Assembly (NCBI GenBank): GCA_016710065.1
Contig: JADJLP010000001.1
Location: forward strand, 1,488,001 to 1,552,000
DNA: 64,000 bases
DNA from: Candidatus Ideonella esbjergensis
GTDB lineage: Bacteria > Pseudomonadota > Gammaproteobacteria > Burkholderiales > Burkholderiaceae_C
Direction: 5' to 3'
The notes under the pieces are model-generated. The model was not told the DNA's origin and made no database searches. It was given only the letters and a program-made list of their open reading frames with translations. Made by a program: the position numbers and the translations under genes. This document shows positions 16,271-26,766 of this stretch, piece by piece (the stretch's first letter is position 1; each line of letters begins with the position of its first letter).

Positions 16271-18390
16271 ATGAAGATCGTCTGCATTGGTGGTGGCCGG
16301 CCGGCCTGTACTTTGCGCTGCTGATGAAGCAGCAAGACCCCAACCACGACATCACCGTGGTGAGCGCAACAAGGCGTATGACACCTTTGGCTGGGGTGTG
16401 GTGTTCTCCGACGCCACCATGGACGTGATGCGCCAGTGGGACGGCCCCACGGCCGACGAGATCCAGCTGGCCTTCAACCACTGGGACGACATCGAGCTGC
16501 TGTTCAAGGGCCGCACCATCCGCTCGGGCGGCCACGGCTTTGTGGGCATAGGCCGCAAGAAGCTGCTGAACATCCTGCAGTCGCGCTGCGAAAACCTGGG
16601 CGTGAAGCTGGTGTTCGAGACCGAGGTGGAGAGCGACACCGAGTACCCGGACGCCGACCTCATCATCGCCAGCGACGGCATCTTCTCCAAGATCCGCACC
16701 CAGTACCAGGAGGCGTTCAAGCCCAACATCATCGTGCGGCCCAACCGCTACATCTGGCTGGGCACGCGCAAGTTGTACGACGCGTTCACGTTTGATTTCC
16801 AGAAGACCGAGCACGGCTGGTTCCAGGCCCACATCTACAAGTTCGACGAGAACACCACCACCTTCATCGTCGAGTGCCCCGAACAGGTCTGGCTGGCCCA
16901 CGGCCTGGACGGGGCCGACCAGCAGCAGTCCATAGCCTTCTGCGAGAAGCTCTTTGCCGGCACGCTGCAGGGCGAGAAGCTGATGACCAATGCGCGCCAC
17001 CTGCGTGGCTCGGCCTGGCTGGCTTTTCAACAGGTGAAGTGCGAGCAATGGTCGCTCTTCAACGGCCAAACTGCTTACCCGCAGCCAGCGCATCAGCCAC
17101 GAGAACCTGCGCCTGCGCGACGCCGGCTGAGCTCGAAGGACTTCGAACGCTGGTTCGGCGACAGGGCGGCGTGCCAGTGCCGCCGGCCGTTGCCGCCGAG
17201 TGCCGCCCATGTTCACGCCGCCACGTGCGCTCAGTCACCATTGAAGAACCGGGTGGTGGTTTCGCCGATGGCGCAGTACTCGGCTGTCGATGGCGTGGTG
17301 GGTGACTTCCACCTGGTGCACCTGGGCGGCCGCGCCCTGGGCGGCGCCGCGATGGTGGTGGCCGAGATGACCTGCCCCTCGGCTGACGCCCGCATCACCC
17401 CGGCTGCCCGGGCCTGCGGAACGATGCGCAGCAGCAGGCCTGGGCGCGCATCCTGGCTCACGTGCACCCAGACCAGCGACGCGCGCATCGGCATCCAGAT
17501 CGGCCACGCGGGGCCCCAGGGCTCCACCAATGCGCCGTGGGACGACGCGGGGCCGATCAGCCGCTGCCGAACGGCAGCTGGCCGCTGCTGGCTGCCTCGG
17601 CCCAGCCCTATCTGCCGGACGGGCAAGTGCCGCGCGCCGATGGACCGCGCCGACATGGACCGCGTGAAGGCCGATTTCGTGGCCGCCACCCGCCGCGCGG
17701 CCGAAGCGGGCTTTGATTGGCTGGAGCTGCACTGCGCCCACGGCTATCTGCTCTCAGGTTCCGTTCGCCGCTCACCAACCGCCGCGCCGATGAGTTCGGC
17801 GGCGCACTGGCGAGACCGGCTGCGCTACCCGCTGGAGGTGTTCACCGAGTGCGCGCCGCCTGGCCGGCCGAGCGACCCATGAGCGTGCGCATCTCGGCGC
17901 ACGACTGGGTGGAAGGCGGCATCACGCCGGACGACGCGGTGGAGATCGCCCGCGCCTTCAAAGGCGGCCGGGGCCGACATGATTGACTGCTCGTCGGGCC
18001 AGGTGAGCGCCGCGCAAAAGCTAATACGGCCGCATCTACCAGACCCCGTTTGCCGACCGCGTGCGCCAGGAGGGCGGGCGTGGCCACCACGCCGTGGGCG
18101 CGATCAGCGAGGCCGACCATGTGAACAGCATCATCGCGGCCAGCCGTGCCGACCTGTGCGCGATTGCCCACCCGCACCTGGCCAACCCGGCCTGGACGCT
18201 GACCGAGGCGACAAGTCGGCTACCAGGCCAGCCCTGGCCGCACCAGTACCAGAGCGCCAAGAGCCGGATGGAAGCCACTTCCAGCGCGAGGAGGCGCAAG
18301 CGTGCTGGCCCAGGCCTCGCCCAGGTGGCGGCGCAGAAGAAGAGTGCCAAGGCATGGTGGCTCTCTGGCGAGGCAAGCATGCGCTGGTGA
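16271..18390 (+). pseudogene. 2-aminobenzoyl-CoA monooxygenase/reductase-type fusion, multiply frameshifted
   Basis: The N-terminal part is a flavin monooxygenase: MKIVCIGGG starts at 16271, then after two missing bases AYDTFGWGVVFSDATMDVM and RGSAWLAFQQVKCEQWS. The C-terminal part is an old-yellow-enzyme-type reductase: KNRVVVSPMAQYSAVDGVVG, IGIQIGHAGPQGSTNAPW, ISEADHVNSIIAASRADLCA. This fusion occurs in aminobenzoyl-CoA monooxygenase/reductase and in salicylyl-CoA 5-hydroxylase; the kyn neighbours favour the former, which hydroxylates and then reduces 2-aminobenzoyl-CoA to 2-amino-5-oxocyclohex-1-enecarboxyl-CoA. Many single-base indels are seen, plus a loss of probably 0.2-0.3 kb near 17070 that removes the expected GDA...G FAD motif. 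The end is approximate. Confidence 0.8.
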
Positions 18391-19132
18391 CGGGCGCCGC
18401 GCGCAGCTCATCGGCGCGGCCATCGCGCTGCGGCTGGCGGCCGAGGGGCGCCACGCTCACCTCTGCTGGGCCGAGACGCGCTGCGCCTGCAGACCTTGCT
18501 GGCCACGCTTCCGGGCAAGCGCCATGGCATCGCGGTGGCCGACGTGGCCGATGAAGCCCCAGGTGGCGGCTGCATTTGCCGGGGACGCAACTGGCGCGCG
18601 GCCCGGTGCTGGTGCTGGTGAACAACGCCGGCCGGGCCGGAGCTGCCGCCGCTGCACAAAACCTCCGAGCTGTGGCAACGCATGCTGGCGGTGAACCTCA
18701 CCGGCACGTTCCTGTGCAACCGCGCGGCGCTGCCAGGCATGCTGCAGGCGGGCTGGGGTCGCGTCATCAACATCGCCAGCACGGCGGGCCAGCTGCGGCT
18801 ACCGCCTGCGGCGGCGTACTCGGCGACCAAGCACGGCGTGCTGGGCCTTACCCGCTCGATGGCGCTGGAGGTGGCCAAGAAGGGCATCACCGTGAACGCC
18901 GTGTGCCCCGGTTACACCGAGACCGACATCCTGACGGAAAGCATTCCCACACGTCATGGCCAAGACCGGTCGCAGCGAAGCCGAGGCGCGCGCAGTTGCC
19001 GCCAGCAACCCCAGGGCCGCATCGTGCAGCCGCCGCCAGCGGGTGGCCGACGCCGTGGCCTGGCTGTGTGCCGACGCGGCGTCTGCCATGACCGGCCAGG
19101 CCCTCTCGGTCTCGGGCGGCGAAGTGATGTGA
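18354..19132 (+). pseudogene. Short-chain dehydrogenase/reductase, frameshifted
   Basis: An SDR of about 260 residues. MVALWRGKHALVTGAA begins at 18354; the Rossmann glycine motif is disrupted by an indel right after GAA. LVLVNNAGRAG, MLAVNLTGTFLCNRAAL, the catalytic AAYSATKHGVLGLTRSMALE (Tyr and Lys) and KKGITVNAVCPGYTETDILTES follow in one frame from 18682. The end SVSGGEVM at 19132 is in another. Its probable task is the 3-hydroxyacyl-CoA dehydrogenase-like or alcohol/ketone step in ring degradation after the monooxygenase. Its start overlaps the end of the preceding gene. Confidence 0.82.
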
Positions 19133-19144
19133 AGGAAGAGACCC

Positions 19145-20025
19145 ATGACCTCATCAAGCAACATTGATCCCTCGCTGCTCGCCGGCAACCGCAAGCGGTT
19201 GGCGGGCTATGCCGCCAAGCATTTCCTGTGGGAGTGAAAGGCGCCGTGGCCACCATCACGCTGAACGGCCCGAGCGCAAGAACCCGCTGAGCTTTGATTC
19301 GTACACCGAGCTGCGCGACCTGCTGTTCAGCGAGTTGCGCTACGCCAGCGACATCCCACGCCGTGGTCATCACCGGCGCGGGCGACAACTTCTGCTCGGG
19401 TGGCGACGTGCACGAGATCATCGGCCCGCTGGTGCGGCTGGATGCGCCCGGGAGCTGCTGATGTTCACCCGCATGACCGGCGATCTGGTGAAGACCATGC
19501 GCGCCTGCCCGCAGCCCATCGTGGCGGCGGTGGACGGCGTATTGACCGGGGCCAGTGCCATCGTGGCCATGGCGTCTGACGGCTGCGGCTGGGCACGGCG
19601 CGCAACTAAAGACCGGAACCTTCTTGTTCAACCGTGTGGGCCTGGCCGGCTCCGACATGGGCGCCTGCGCCATCCTGCCGACGCCTCATTAGCCAGGGCC
19701 GGGCCAGCGAGCTGCTGCCACACCGGCCGTGCGCTGGGCGGCGAGGAGGGCGAGCGCTGGGGCTTCTACAACCGCGTGGTGGAGCCGACCGAGCTGCTGG
19801 GCGCCACGCGCAGGCATCTGGCACAAAACGCAATGCGAAGGCCCCACCTTTGCCAACCTGGCTCACCAAGACTTTCATGCTGCAGCAGGAATGGGCCATG
19901 ACCATCGAGCAGGCCATCGAGGCCGAGGCCCAGGCAGGCGCTGTGCATACTCACGCAAGACTTCCGCCGCCTACGGGGCCTTTGTGGCCAAGCAGCGGCC
20001 GGTGTTTACAGGGCAACAAGGATGA
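19145..20025 (+). pseudogene. Enoyl-CoA hydratase/isomerase family protein, frameshifted
   Basis: A crotonase-fold protein of about 290 residues starting MTSSSNIDPSLLAGN at 19145, thirteen bases after the SDR stop. Conserved pieces occur in three frames: VATITL-RPERKNPL, GAGDNFCSGGDVHEIIGPLV (oxyanion-hole region), ACPQPIVAAVDGVLTGASAI (second oxyanion segment), GGEEGERWGFYNRVVEP and the C-terminal RAYGAFVAKQRPVF. At least six small indels separate them. Probable role: hydration or ring-opening hydrolysis of an unsaturated cyclic CoA ester in the aminobenzoyl-CoA route. The exact stop is uncertain. Confidence 0.8.
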
Positions 20026-20055
20026 CCAACGACGACACCCCCATGTCGCCCCGGG

Positions 20056-20122
20056 CGTCATTCCCGAGAGGCTGGGAGATCCATGGGTGGCACCGGGTGG
20101 AGTCCACCTACGGAGAATGACG
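20056..20122. repeat. Degenerate REP-like inverted pair
   Basis: CGTCATTCCCGAGAGGCTGG at the left and an inverted partner ending GTCCACCTACGGAGAATGACG at the right, 27 bases before the acyl-CoA dehydrogenase start. The copies are more diverged than those at 6.1 and 56.3 kb. Confidence 0.6.
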
Positions 20123-20149
20123 ATCACCCCTGCTGTTGGAGCGGCCACC

Positions 20150-21338
20150 ATGGCTGACACCCGCTACCTAGCCTGGCCCTTCTTCGACGCCAAACACGGT
20201 GAGCTTGCCCGCGCTTGACGCCTGGGCCGGCGCGAATGTGGTCGCCACCATGAGCACGATGTGGACGCCGAGGTGCCAGGCCCTGGTGCGCGCACTGGGC
20301 AGCGCCGGCTGGCTCAGGCACGCCGTGGGGGACGTGCCTACGGCGGCGGCCGACGCCATCGACACCCGCGCCATCACCTGATCCGCGAAACCCTGGCCCG
20401 CCACAGCGGCCTGGCCGATTTCGCGTTCGCGATGCAGGGCCCGGGTTCGGGGGGCCATCAGCCTGGCCGGCACGCCGGAGCAGAAAGCCGCCTATCACCG
20501 CGCGTGGCGGCCGGCGAAGCGATTGCCCGCGTTCGCGCTCTCCAGCCCGACGCCGGCTCCGACGTAACCGCGATGGCTTGCGCCGCGAAATTGGAAAGCG
20601 CGGCCGACAGCGACCACTATGTGCTGGACGGCGAGAAGACCCGGATCTCCGAACGGCGGCATCGCCGATTTCTACCGTGGTGTTCGCCCGCACCGGCGAG
20701 GCACCGGGGGCGCGCGGCATCAGTGCCTTCATCGTCGATGCGGGTACGCCCGGCTTAGGATCGCCGAGCGCATCCGGGTGATCGCACCGCACCCGCTGGC
20801 GCGCTTGAAGTTCACCGGCTGCCGCATACCCCGCCAGCCAGCGCGTGGGGCGGCGGGCGAGAACTTCCAAGGTGGCCACGCACGCTCGATGTGTTCCACG
20901 CCTCGGTGGCTGCGCCTCTCGCTGGGCTTTGCACGCCGCGCGATGGCGGCGAAGGCATCACCCGCTCCACCACGCGCAAGATGTTTGGCGGCGTGCTCGG
21001 AGACCATCAGCTCACCCAGACCAAGCTGGCACAGATGGCCACCACCATCGACTCGGCCGCCTTGCTCACCTACCGCGCCGCGTGGATGCGCGACCAGGGC
21101 CTTAAACGTGACGCGAGGCCGCGATGGCAAAAATGGTGGCCACCGAGGGCGCACGGCAGGTGATCGACGCGGCAGTGCAGCTGTGGGGCGGCCTGGGCGT
21201 GGTGAGCGGCCAGGCTGTGGAACCTGTACCGCGAGATCCGCGCGCTGCGCATCTACAGAAGGCGCCACCGAGGTGCAACAACTGATCATCGGGCGCGATC
21301 TGCTGCGCGAAGCGGCGTCCGCCACATCCTCCGCCTGA
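20150..21338 (+). pseudogene. Acyl-CoA dehydrogenase, frameshifted
   Basis: About 396 codons, a full-length FAD acyl-CoA dehydrogenase. MADTRYLAWPFFDA at 20150, then in varying frames ETLARHSGLADFAFAMQG, GEAIA-AFALSEPDAGSDV, ARGISAFIVDAGTPG, STTRKMFGGVLGDHQLTQTK, KMVATEGA-RQVIDAAVQLWGG and GATEVQQLIIGRDLLREA, which is the usual C-terminal flavin-site segment. At least eight indels. It should oxidise a cyclic acyl-CoA in the aminobenzoate route, feeding electrons to ETF. A REP pair lies just upstream. Confidence 0.82.
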
Positions 21339-21344
21339 CACGGG

Positions 21345-22971
21345 GTGCCGCACCCAGCTCTGCCCACATCGACACCTTTGCCCGCGACCGCTTGCCGCCG
21401 CCCGAGCAGCAGCCGGCCTTCATCTTTCACGCTGCCCGGCTTGCAGTTCCCGCCCCAACTGAACTGCGCCACCGAACTGCTGGACCGGCGCATCGCCGAA
21501 TGACAGGGCGACCGGCTGTGCATCCAGGCCCCGGTGGTCTGCGCTGGACCTGTGCCGATCTGCAGGAGAAGGCCAGCCGCATCGCCAACGTAACGGTGCC
21601 AGGACGTGGAAGCAGTGCCCGGCAACCGCGTGCTGCTGCGCGGCGCCAATTCGCCCGATGCTTGCTGCGTGCTGGTTCGCCGTCGTCAAGGCGGGCGGCA
21701 TCGCGGTGGGCAGCATGCCGCTGCTGCGCGCCAAGGAGCTGAAGGGCATCGTCGCCAAGGGCGAGGTGACTCACGCGCTGTGTGACGCGGCCTTGGCCGA
21801 TGGACTCAGCCGACGCCGGCCGGGTGCCCAAGCTCACTCAGGTGCGCGCTTCGCTACTTCAACGACGCCGGACCCGGCGGCTTGGAAGCGACCATGGCGC
21901 TGAAGGAGCCACCAGTTGAACGTGGGACACCGCTGCCGACGACACCTGTCTGCTGGCCTTCACCTCGGGCACCACCGGCATCCCCAAGGCCACCATGCAC
22001 TTCCACCGCGACGTGGCGGCCTGCGTGTGCTAGCCGCCGCATGCTGCGGCCCACGGAAAGCGACATCTTCATCGGCAGCCCGCCGCTGGCCTTCACTTTC
22101 GGGCTGGGTGGCCTGCTGCTGTTCCCCATGAGCGTGGGCGCATCCACCGTGCTGCTGGAAAGGCCGGCCCGCCGCGGCTGCTGGACGGCATCAAGGACTT
22201 CGACGCCACGGTTCTGTTCCGCACGCCCGCCTCGTACACTGCCCGCTGGCGGCGCGCGGCGTCGATTTGCCGCACACCGCTGCGCAAGTGCGTGTTAATC
22301 GGCGGGTGAGGCGCTGCCGGCCTCCACTCGCACGCTGTGGCGCGAGGCCACCGGCATCGAGCTGATCGACGGCATAGGCGCCCACCGAGCTGCTGCACAT
22401 CTTCATCTCGGCTGACGAGGTCCTGCCCGTCCCGGCGCCACCGGCACCGTGGTGCCCGGCTACCGCGCCAAGATAGTCGATGACGACATGAACGGAGTGC
22501 CCGTGGGCACCGTGGGCAAGCTGGCGGTGCAAAGCCCCACCGGCTGCCGCTACCTGACCGACGAGCGCCAGAAGGCTATGTGCGTGACGGCTGGAACCTC
22601 ACCGGCGACGCCTACCTGATGGACGACGACGGCTACTTCCACACCGGCCCGCACCGACGACATGATCATCTCGGCCGGCCACAACATCCGCCGCGCCCGA
22701 GGTGGAAGACGCGCTGATGGAGCCACCCGGCCTTGGACGAGGTGGGCGTGACAGGCGTGCCCGATGACGAGCGCGGCCAGATCGTCAAGGCCTTCGTGGT
22801 GTTGCGGCCAGGCCAATTGGCGAATGACGCGATGGTGCGGACGCACGCAGGACTACCGTGAAGCAGACCGTGGCGCCCTACAAGTACCCGCGGGCCGGTG
22901 GAGTTTGTGGAGAAGCTGCCACGCACCCAGACCGGCAAGCTGCAGCCCACAAGCTGCGTGAACCCTTTTGA
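21345..22971 (+). pseudogene. Aryl-CoA ligase (probable 2-aminobenzoate-CoA ligase), frameshifted
   Basis: About 540 codons of the AMP-forming acyl-CoA synthetase family, benzoate-CoA ligase subgroup. The ATP motif TSGTTGIPKATMHFHRDVAA is split by one indel near 21995. Further pieces: SPPLAFTFGLGGLLLFPMSV, ELIDGIGA-ELLHIFISA, DDDGYFHTGP, DDMIISAGHNI, HPALDEVGVTGVPDDERGQI and the C-terminal lysine region EKLPRTQTGKLQ. More than ten indels. It should activate anthranilate made by KynU to 2-aminobenzoyl-CoA. The start is approximate (GTG near 21345); the stop TGA at 22969-22971 follows REPF. Confidence 0.8.
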
Positions 22972-22985
22972 ACCCAGGAGACCCC

Positions 22986-23407
22986 ATGACCAAAACCGTG
23001 CTGCAGCCCACCGCCTGGGCTGCCCCCAAGGAAACTATGCCAATGGCGTGGCTGCCAGCGGTGCGCTGGTGTTCGTGGCCGGGCAGATCGGCTGGAACGC
23101 GCAATGCCAGTTCGAGAGCGGCGACTTGGTGGCCCAGGTGCACCGGACCTGCAGAACATCAAGGCTTGTTGGCCGAGGCCGGCGCCGAGCCCCGGCCATA
23201 TCTCTGCCGCATGACCTGGTACTTGACGGACCGGCGCAAGTACATCGCCCGCGGCCGCGAAATCGGCCAAGCCTACCACCGCGAAGTGCGCTGGGTCGTG
23301 AGTTCGGCATCGCGGTGACGGCGGTGCAGGTGGCCGGCCTGGTGGAAGAGCGGGCGAAGGTGGAGATCGAGGTCACGGCGGTGCTCGGCCTGACCGAGGG
23401 CGCGTGA
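22986..23407 (+). pseudogene. RidA family deaminase of the aminobenzoate cluster, frameshifted
   Basis: About 140 codons, longer than the RidA at 1585. MTKTVLQPTAWAAPK starts at 22986 after AGGAG; then NYANGVAASGALVFVAGQIGW in the next frame, RMTWYLTDRRKYIARGREIG and FGIAVTAVQVAGLVEERAKV. Two or three indels. Placed 14 bases after the CoA ligase, it is the last gene of the rightward cluster. RidA enzymes hydrolyse enamines, and the product expected from the monooxygenase/reductase is a cyclic enamine, so a deamination role in the pathway is a reasonable inference. Confidence 0.78.
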
Positions 23408-23547
23408 TCGCAGGTTGCTGACAGCGCTTGGCCAGCCGCTGATCCCGAACGCTGCCCGCGAAGGGCGAGGTAACAGGGAACTTGCCCAGCTATCCTCGCT
23501 CTGTTGCAAACCCCTTGCTTGCCAGCTTGCCCGCTGGTTTTGTCACC

Positions 23548-26363
23548 ATGCGCCCGCTCCCTCGCGTTGCCGCCCTGTTCATCGTTGGCAGCCTGTCGCT
23601 CGCCGCCTTGGCCGCGCCCTTGGCCTTGCCGCAACCGTTGCGCCAGGCGGAGGGCATCAGCTAAGTACCGCCTGGCCGATGGGCTGCAGGTGCTGCTGAT
23701 ACCCGATGCGTCAAGCCCACGGTCACGGTCAACGTCACCTACCACGTGGGCAGCCGCATGGAGGGCTATGGTGAAGCCGGCATAGCGCACTTGCTTGAGC
23801 ATCTGATGTTCCGGGACCACCAAGCTGCACTATGCCCAACGTAGGGGCCGAACTCTCAAGCGCGGCGTACGGGTTACGGCAGCACCAATTCGGACCGTTC
23901 CAACTACTACGGGACCTTTCCAGGCCGACCCGGCCCAGCTCTCGCCTGGGCTGAAGACCGGGGCCGACCGCATGACCGGCGCCAGGTGCTGCGCAAGGAT
24001 TTGGACACCGAGATGACCGTGGTGCGCAACGAGATGGAGGCCGGTGAGGAACGACCCAGTCAACATCCTGATCGAGCGCACCCAGGCGGCGGCCTACCAA
24101 TGGCACAGCTACGGCCGCAGCACCATCGGCGCGCGCGCCGACGTGGAGAACGTGGACATCCCCAGCCTGCGGGCCTTTTATCGCAAGTACTACCAGCCCG
24201 ACAACGCCACGCTGCTGGTGGCCGGCGCCTTCGACCCAGTCAGGGTTCTGAAGGAAATCAGCACCGAGTTCGGCCGCCTCGCCAAGCCCACGCGCAAGCT
24301 GCCACCCACCTACACGCTGGAGCCGGTGCAAGAGGGCGAGCGCGAGGTCGTTGCGCCGCATCGGCGGCCAGCAGGCCGTGTTTGCCAGCTACCACATCCC
24401 GGCGCTGGCCCACCGCGATTACGCCGCTTTCGAGATAGTGGCCACGGCCCTGGCCGACACGCCGAGCGGTCGCTTGCACAAGCGACTGGTGGAAACCGGC
24501 AAGGCCACCCAGGTGTTTGGCTGGGCCTCGCGCAACGCCGAACCCGGCCTGCTGAGCATGGCGGCGGTGATGAAGAAGGAGGATTCGGTGGACGATGCCC
24601 AGCGCATCTTCATCAGCACCATCGAGGGCTTGATCCAGGAGCCAGTGACGGCCGAGGAGCTCAAGCGCGCGCAGCTGCAATGGGCCGTGACCTGGACAAA
24701 ATCATGTCCGACCCGCAGACCCTGTGCGTCACCTTGTCTGAAGCCATCGCGGCAGGCGATTGGCGTTTGCTGTTCAGCCTGCGTGACCGGGTGCAGAGCA
24801 TCACGCTCGACGAAGTGAACGCTGCTGTGAGCGGCTGGATGCCGCCCACCAACCGCAACCTGGGCCGCTTCTATGCCACCGAGGCGCCGCAGCGCACGCC
24901 GCTGGCCCAGCGCGTGGATGCCGAGAAGGCGCTGGCCGACTTCAAGCCCCAGGCGGCCGTGGCAGCTGGCGAGGTGTTTGACACCAGCACCGCCAACATC
25001 GACAAGCGCACCGAGCGCTACACCTTGCCCTCGGGCCTGAAGGTGGCGCTGCTAGCCAAGAAGTCGCGTGGCGAAACCGTGGAACTGGCGCTGAGACTGC
25101 ATTTCGGTACTGTGCAGAGCCTCAAGGGCCAGCGCTCTGTGGCCAGTGCCGTGGGTTCGATGCTGCCCATGGGCACCAAGACCAAGACCCGGGCCCAGAT
25201 CAGCGACGCCTTTGATGCCCTCAAGACCGAATGGCATGTGGGCGGCAATGCGCTGGCAGGCGCCGAGGCCGGCCTGAGCACCAAGCGCGCTCGGCTGGTG
25301 CCGGCGCTCACCCTGCTCAGCGAGGTGTTGCGCAGGCCCAGCTTTCCAGCCAGCGAGTTTGAGCAACTGATGCGGCAGAACATCAGCAACCTGGAGCGCT
25401 CGGCCGAAGAGCCGGACGCGGTGGCCGGCCAGGCGCTGGAGCATGCGCTGAGCGCGGTCTCCCGGTGGGTGACCCGCGCCGGGTGCCCACAGTGGATGAA
25501 GGGCTCAAGACCTTACGCGCACTCACGCTGGAGCAGGTGGCGGCCTTCCATGCCCTCGCATTGGGGAGCCGGGCACGCCGAGCTGGCCATCGTGGGCGAT
25601 TTCGATCCGGCTCAGATCAAGCCCGTGATTGCCCGACTGCTGGGCGACTGGACATCGCCCCAGGCCTATGCCCGCGTGCCCCAACCTGCGCCGGCACTGA
25701 ACGGCCAGCGCATGGTGGCAACGCTCAGAGACAAAGCCCAACGCCACGGCCATCGGTGTGTTGCCGCTCCAACTCAGCGACAACGACCCCGACTACGCCT
25801 CCCTGCAGGTGGGCGTGCACGTGCTGGGCGCCGGTGGCTTTGATTCGCGGCTGCTCACCCGGCTGCGCCAGAAGGATGGGCTCTCGTATGGCGCCGGTGC
25901 CCAACCTGGGGCCTCCGGCTTCGAGCCCTCCGCCAAGCTGAGCTTCTACGCCATCTTTGCCCCGGGAACCGGGCAAGGTGGAGCAGGGTTTCGCCGAAGA
26001 GATCCAACGCCTGGTCAGGGACGGCGTCACTGCCAGTGAGCTGGCCTCCGCCAAGAAGGCCATGCTGGCTGAGAAGCGACACCTGGCGCGCCAGCAGTTT
26101 CCGCCGTGGCTTCGGGCTGGCTGGGTCACCTGGCGCGCGACCGCAGCTTCCGCTGGAACGGTGATTTCGACACCCGCGTGCAGATGCTGACGCTGGAGCA
26201 GGTGAACGCGGCGATCCGCAAGTGGATAGCGCCGGCCAGCGTGAACTGGTCGCTGGCGGGAGAGTTCGACAAGCCGACCAAGGCTGACAAGCCGAACTGG
26301 GCACTCCCCGCCTTCGCCGGGATGACGGAAGGGGCGCGGGATGACGGAATGGCGAGGGAATGA
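23548..26363 (+). pseudogene. M16 family zinc peptidase (two-domain), multiply frameshifted
   Basis: About 930 codons. A signal peptide (MRPLPRVAALFIVGSLSLAA, cleavage after ALA) points to the periplasm. The inverted zinc motif is HLLEH within AGIAHLLEHLMFR, with the distal glutamate in RNEMEAGE. Two M16 halves follow: RAFYRKYYQPDNATLLVAGA (first) and TLPSGLKVALLAKKSRGETV onward (second, non-catalytic). Around ten small indels. The final residues PAFAGMTEGARDDG come from a REP element at 26300-26345, so either the true stop is lost or the tail was acquired from the repeat. Probably degrades or processes peptides. Confidence 0.82.
26300..26349. repeat. REP-like element at the 3' end of the M16 gene
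   Basis: A half-unit with core CCCCGCCTTCGCCGGGATGACG (first twenty shown by position 26306-26326) followed by two further GGGATGACGGAA-type fragments. It is translated in frame as the tail of the upstream peptidase. Confidence 0.6.
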
Positions 26364-26411
26364 CGGGTGGGGTGCGCGCATGACGGCAATCTTGCCCGGG
26401 GTGCTTGCTCG

Positions 26412-26746
26412 TCAGTCCAGCGCCGGCAGCCCGTGCCTTGCGCGGGCACGGTTGCAGGCCTCATCCCCGGCCCAGCGGGGCCAGCATGCCGGATTCGCGG
26501 CGGGGCGCGGGCCGCCACTCGTAGATGCCGCAGTGGGCCTGGGTTCCCACGGTGCCCACCAGGGCCGCGCAGCGCGGACGGGCGTGGTCGGTGCCACGCA
26601 TGCGGCAGCTGTGGTCGTTCACCCTCACGGCCAGGCCGTCAGGCACAACCCCGCCCTGGCTCGAGGTTCTTCACTGGCGAAGTCGACGCGAAAGCTGGCG
26701 CAGCGAAGGCGCCGCAGTGGGTGCAGGGGTTGCCGCTGTCGCTCAC
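26412..26746 (-). pseudogene. YkgJ family cysteine-cluster protein, frameshifted
   Basis: About 112 codons. GTG start at 26746 (SDSGNPCTHCGAF), then CASFRVDFASEE, VPDGLAVRVNDHSCRMRGTD, RPRCAALVGTVGTQAHCGIYEWRP and the end CNRARARHGLPALD. The Cys spacing (CxxC, then C, C, C and a final CNRAR) is that of the zinc/iron-chelating YkgJ/UPF0153 family, whose biochemical role is poorly defined. At least three compensating indels; the total length is one base short of a multiple of three. Twenty bases downstream of the kinase-USP gene on the same strand. Confidence 0.75.
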
Positions 26747-26766
26747 GCTGGCAAGGGCCGTTGAAC

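Noticed and set aside
16271..18390. Salicylyl-CoA 5-hydroxylase as the name for the fusion enzyme
   Set aside because: The domain layout fits both enzymes, but a kynureninase operon next door and an aryl-CoA ligase/RidA set favour 2-aminobenzoyl-CoA. Not excluded, only less likely.
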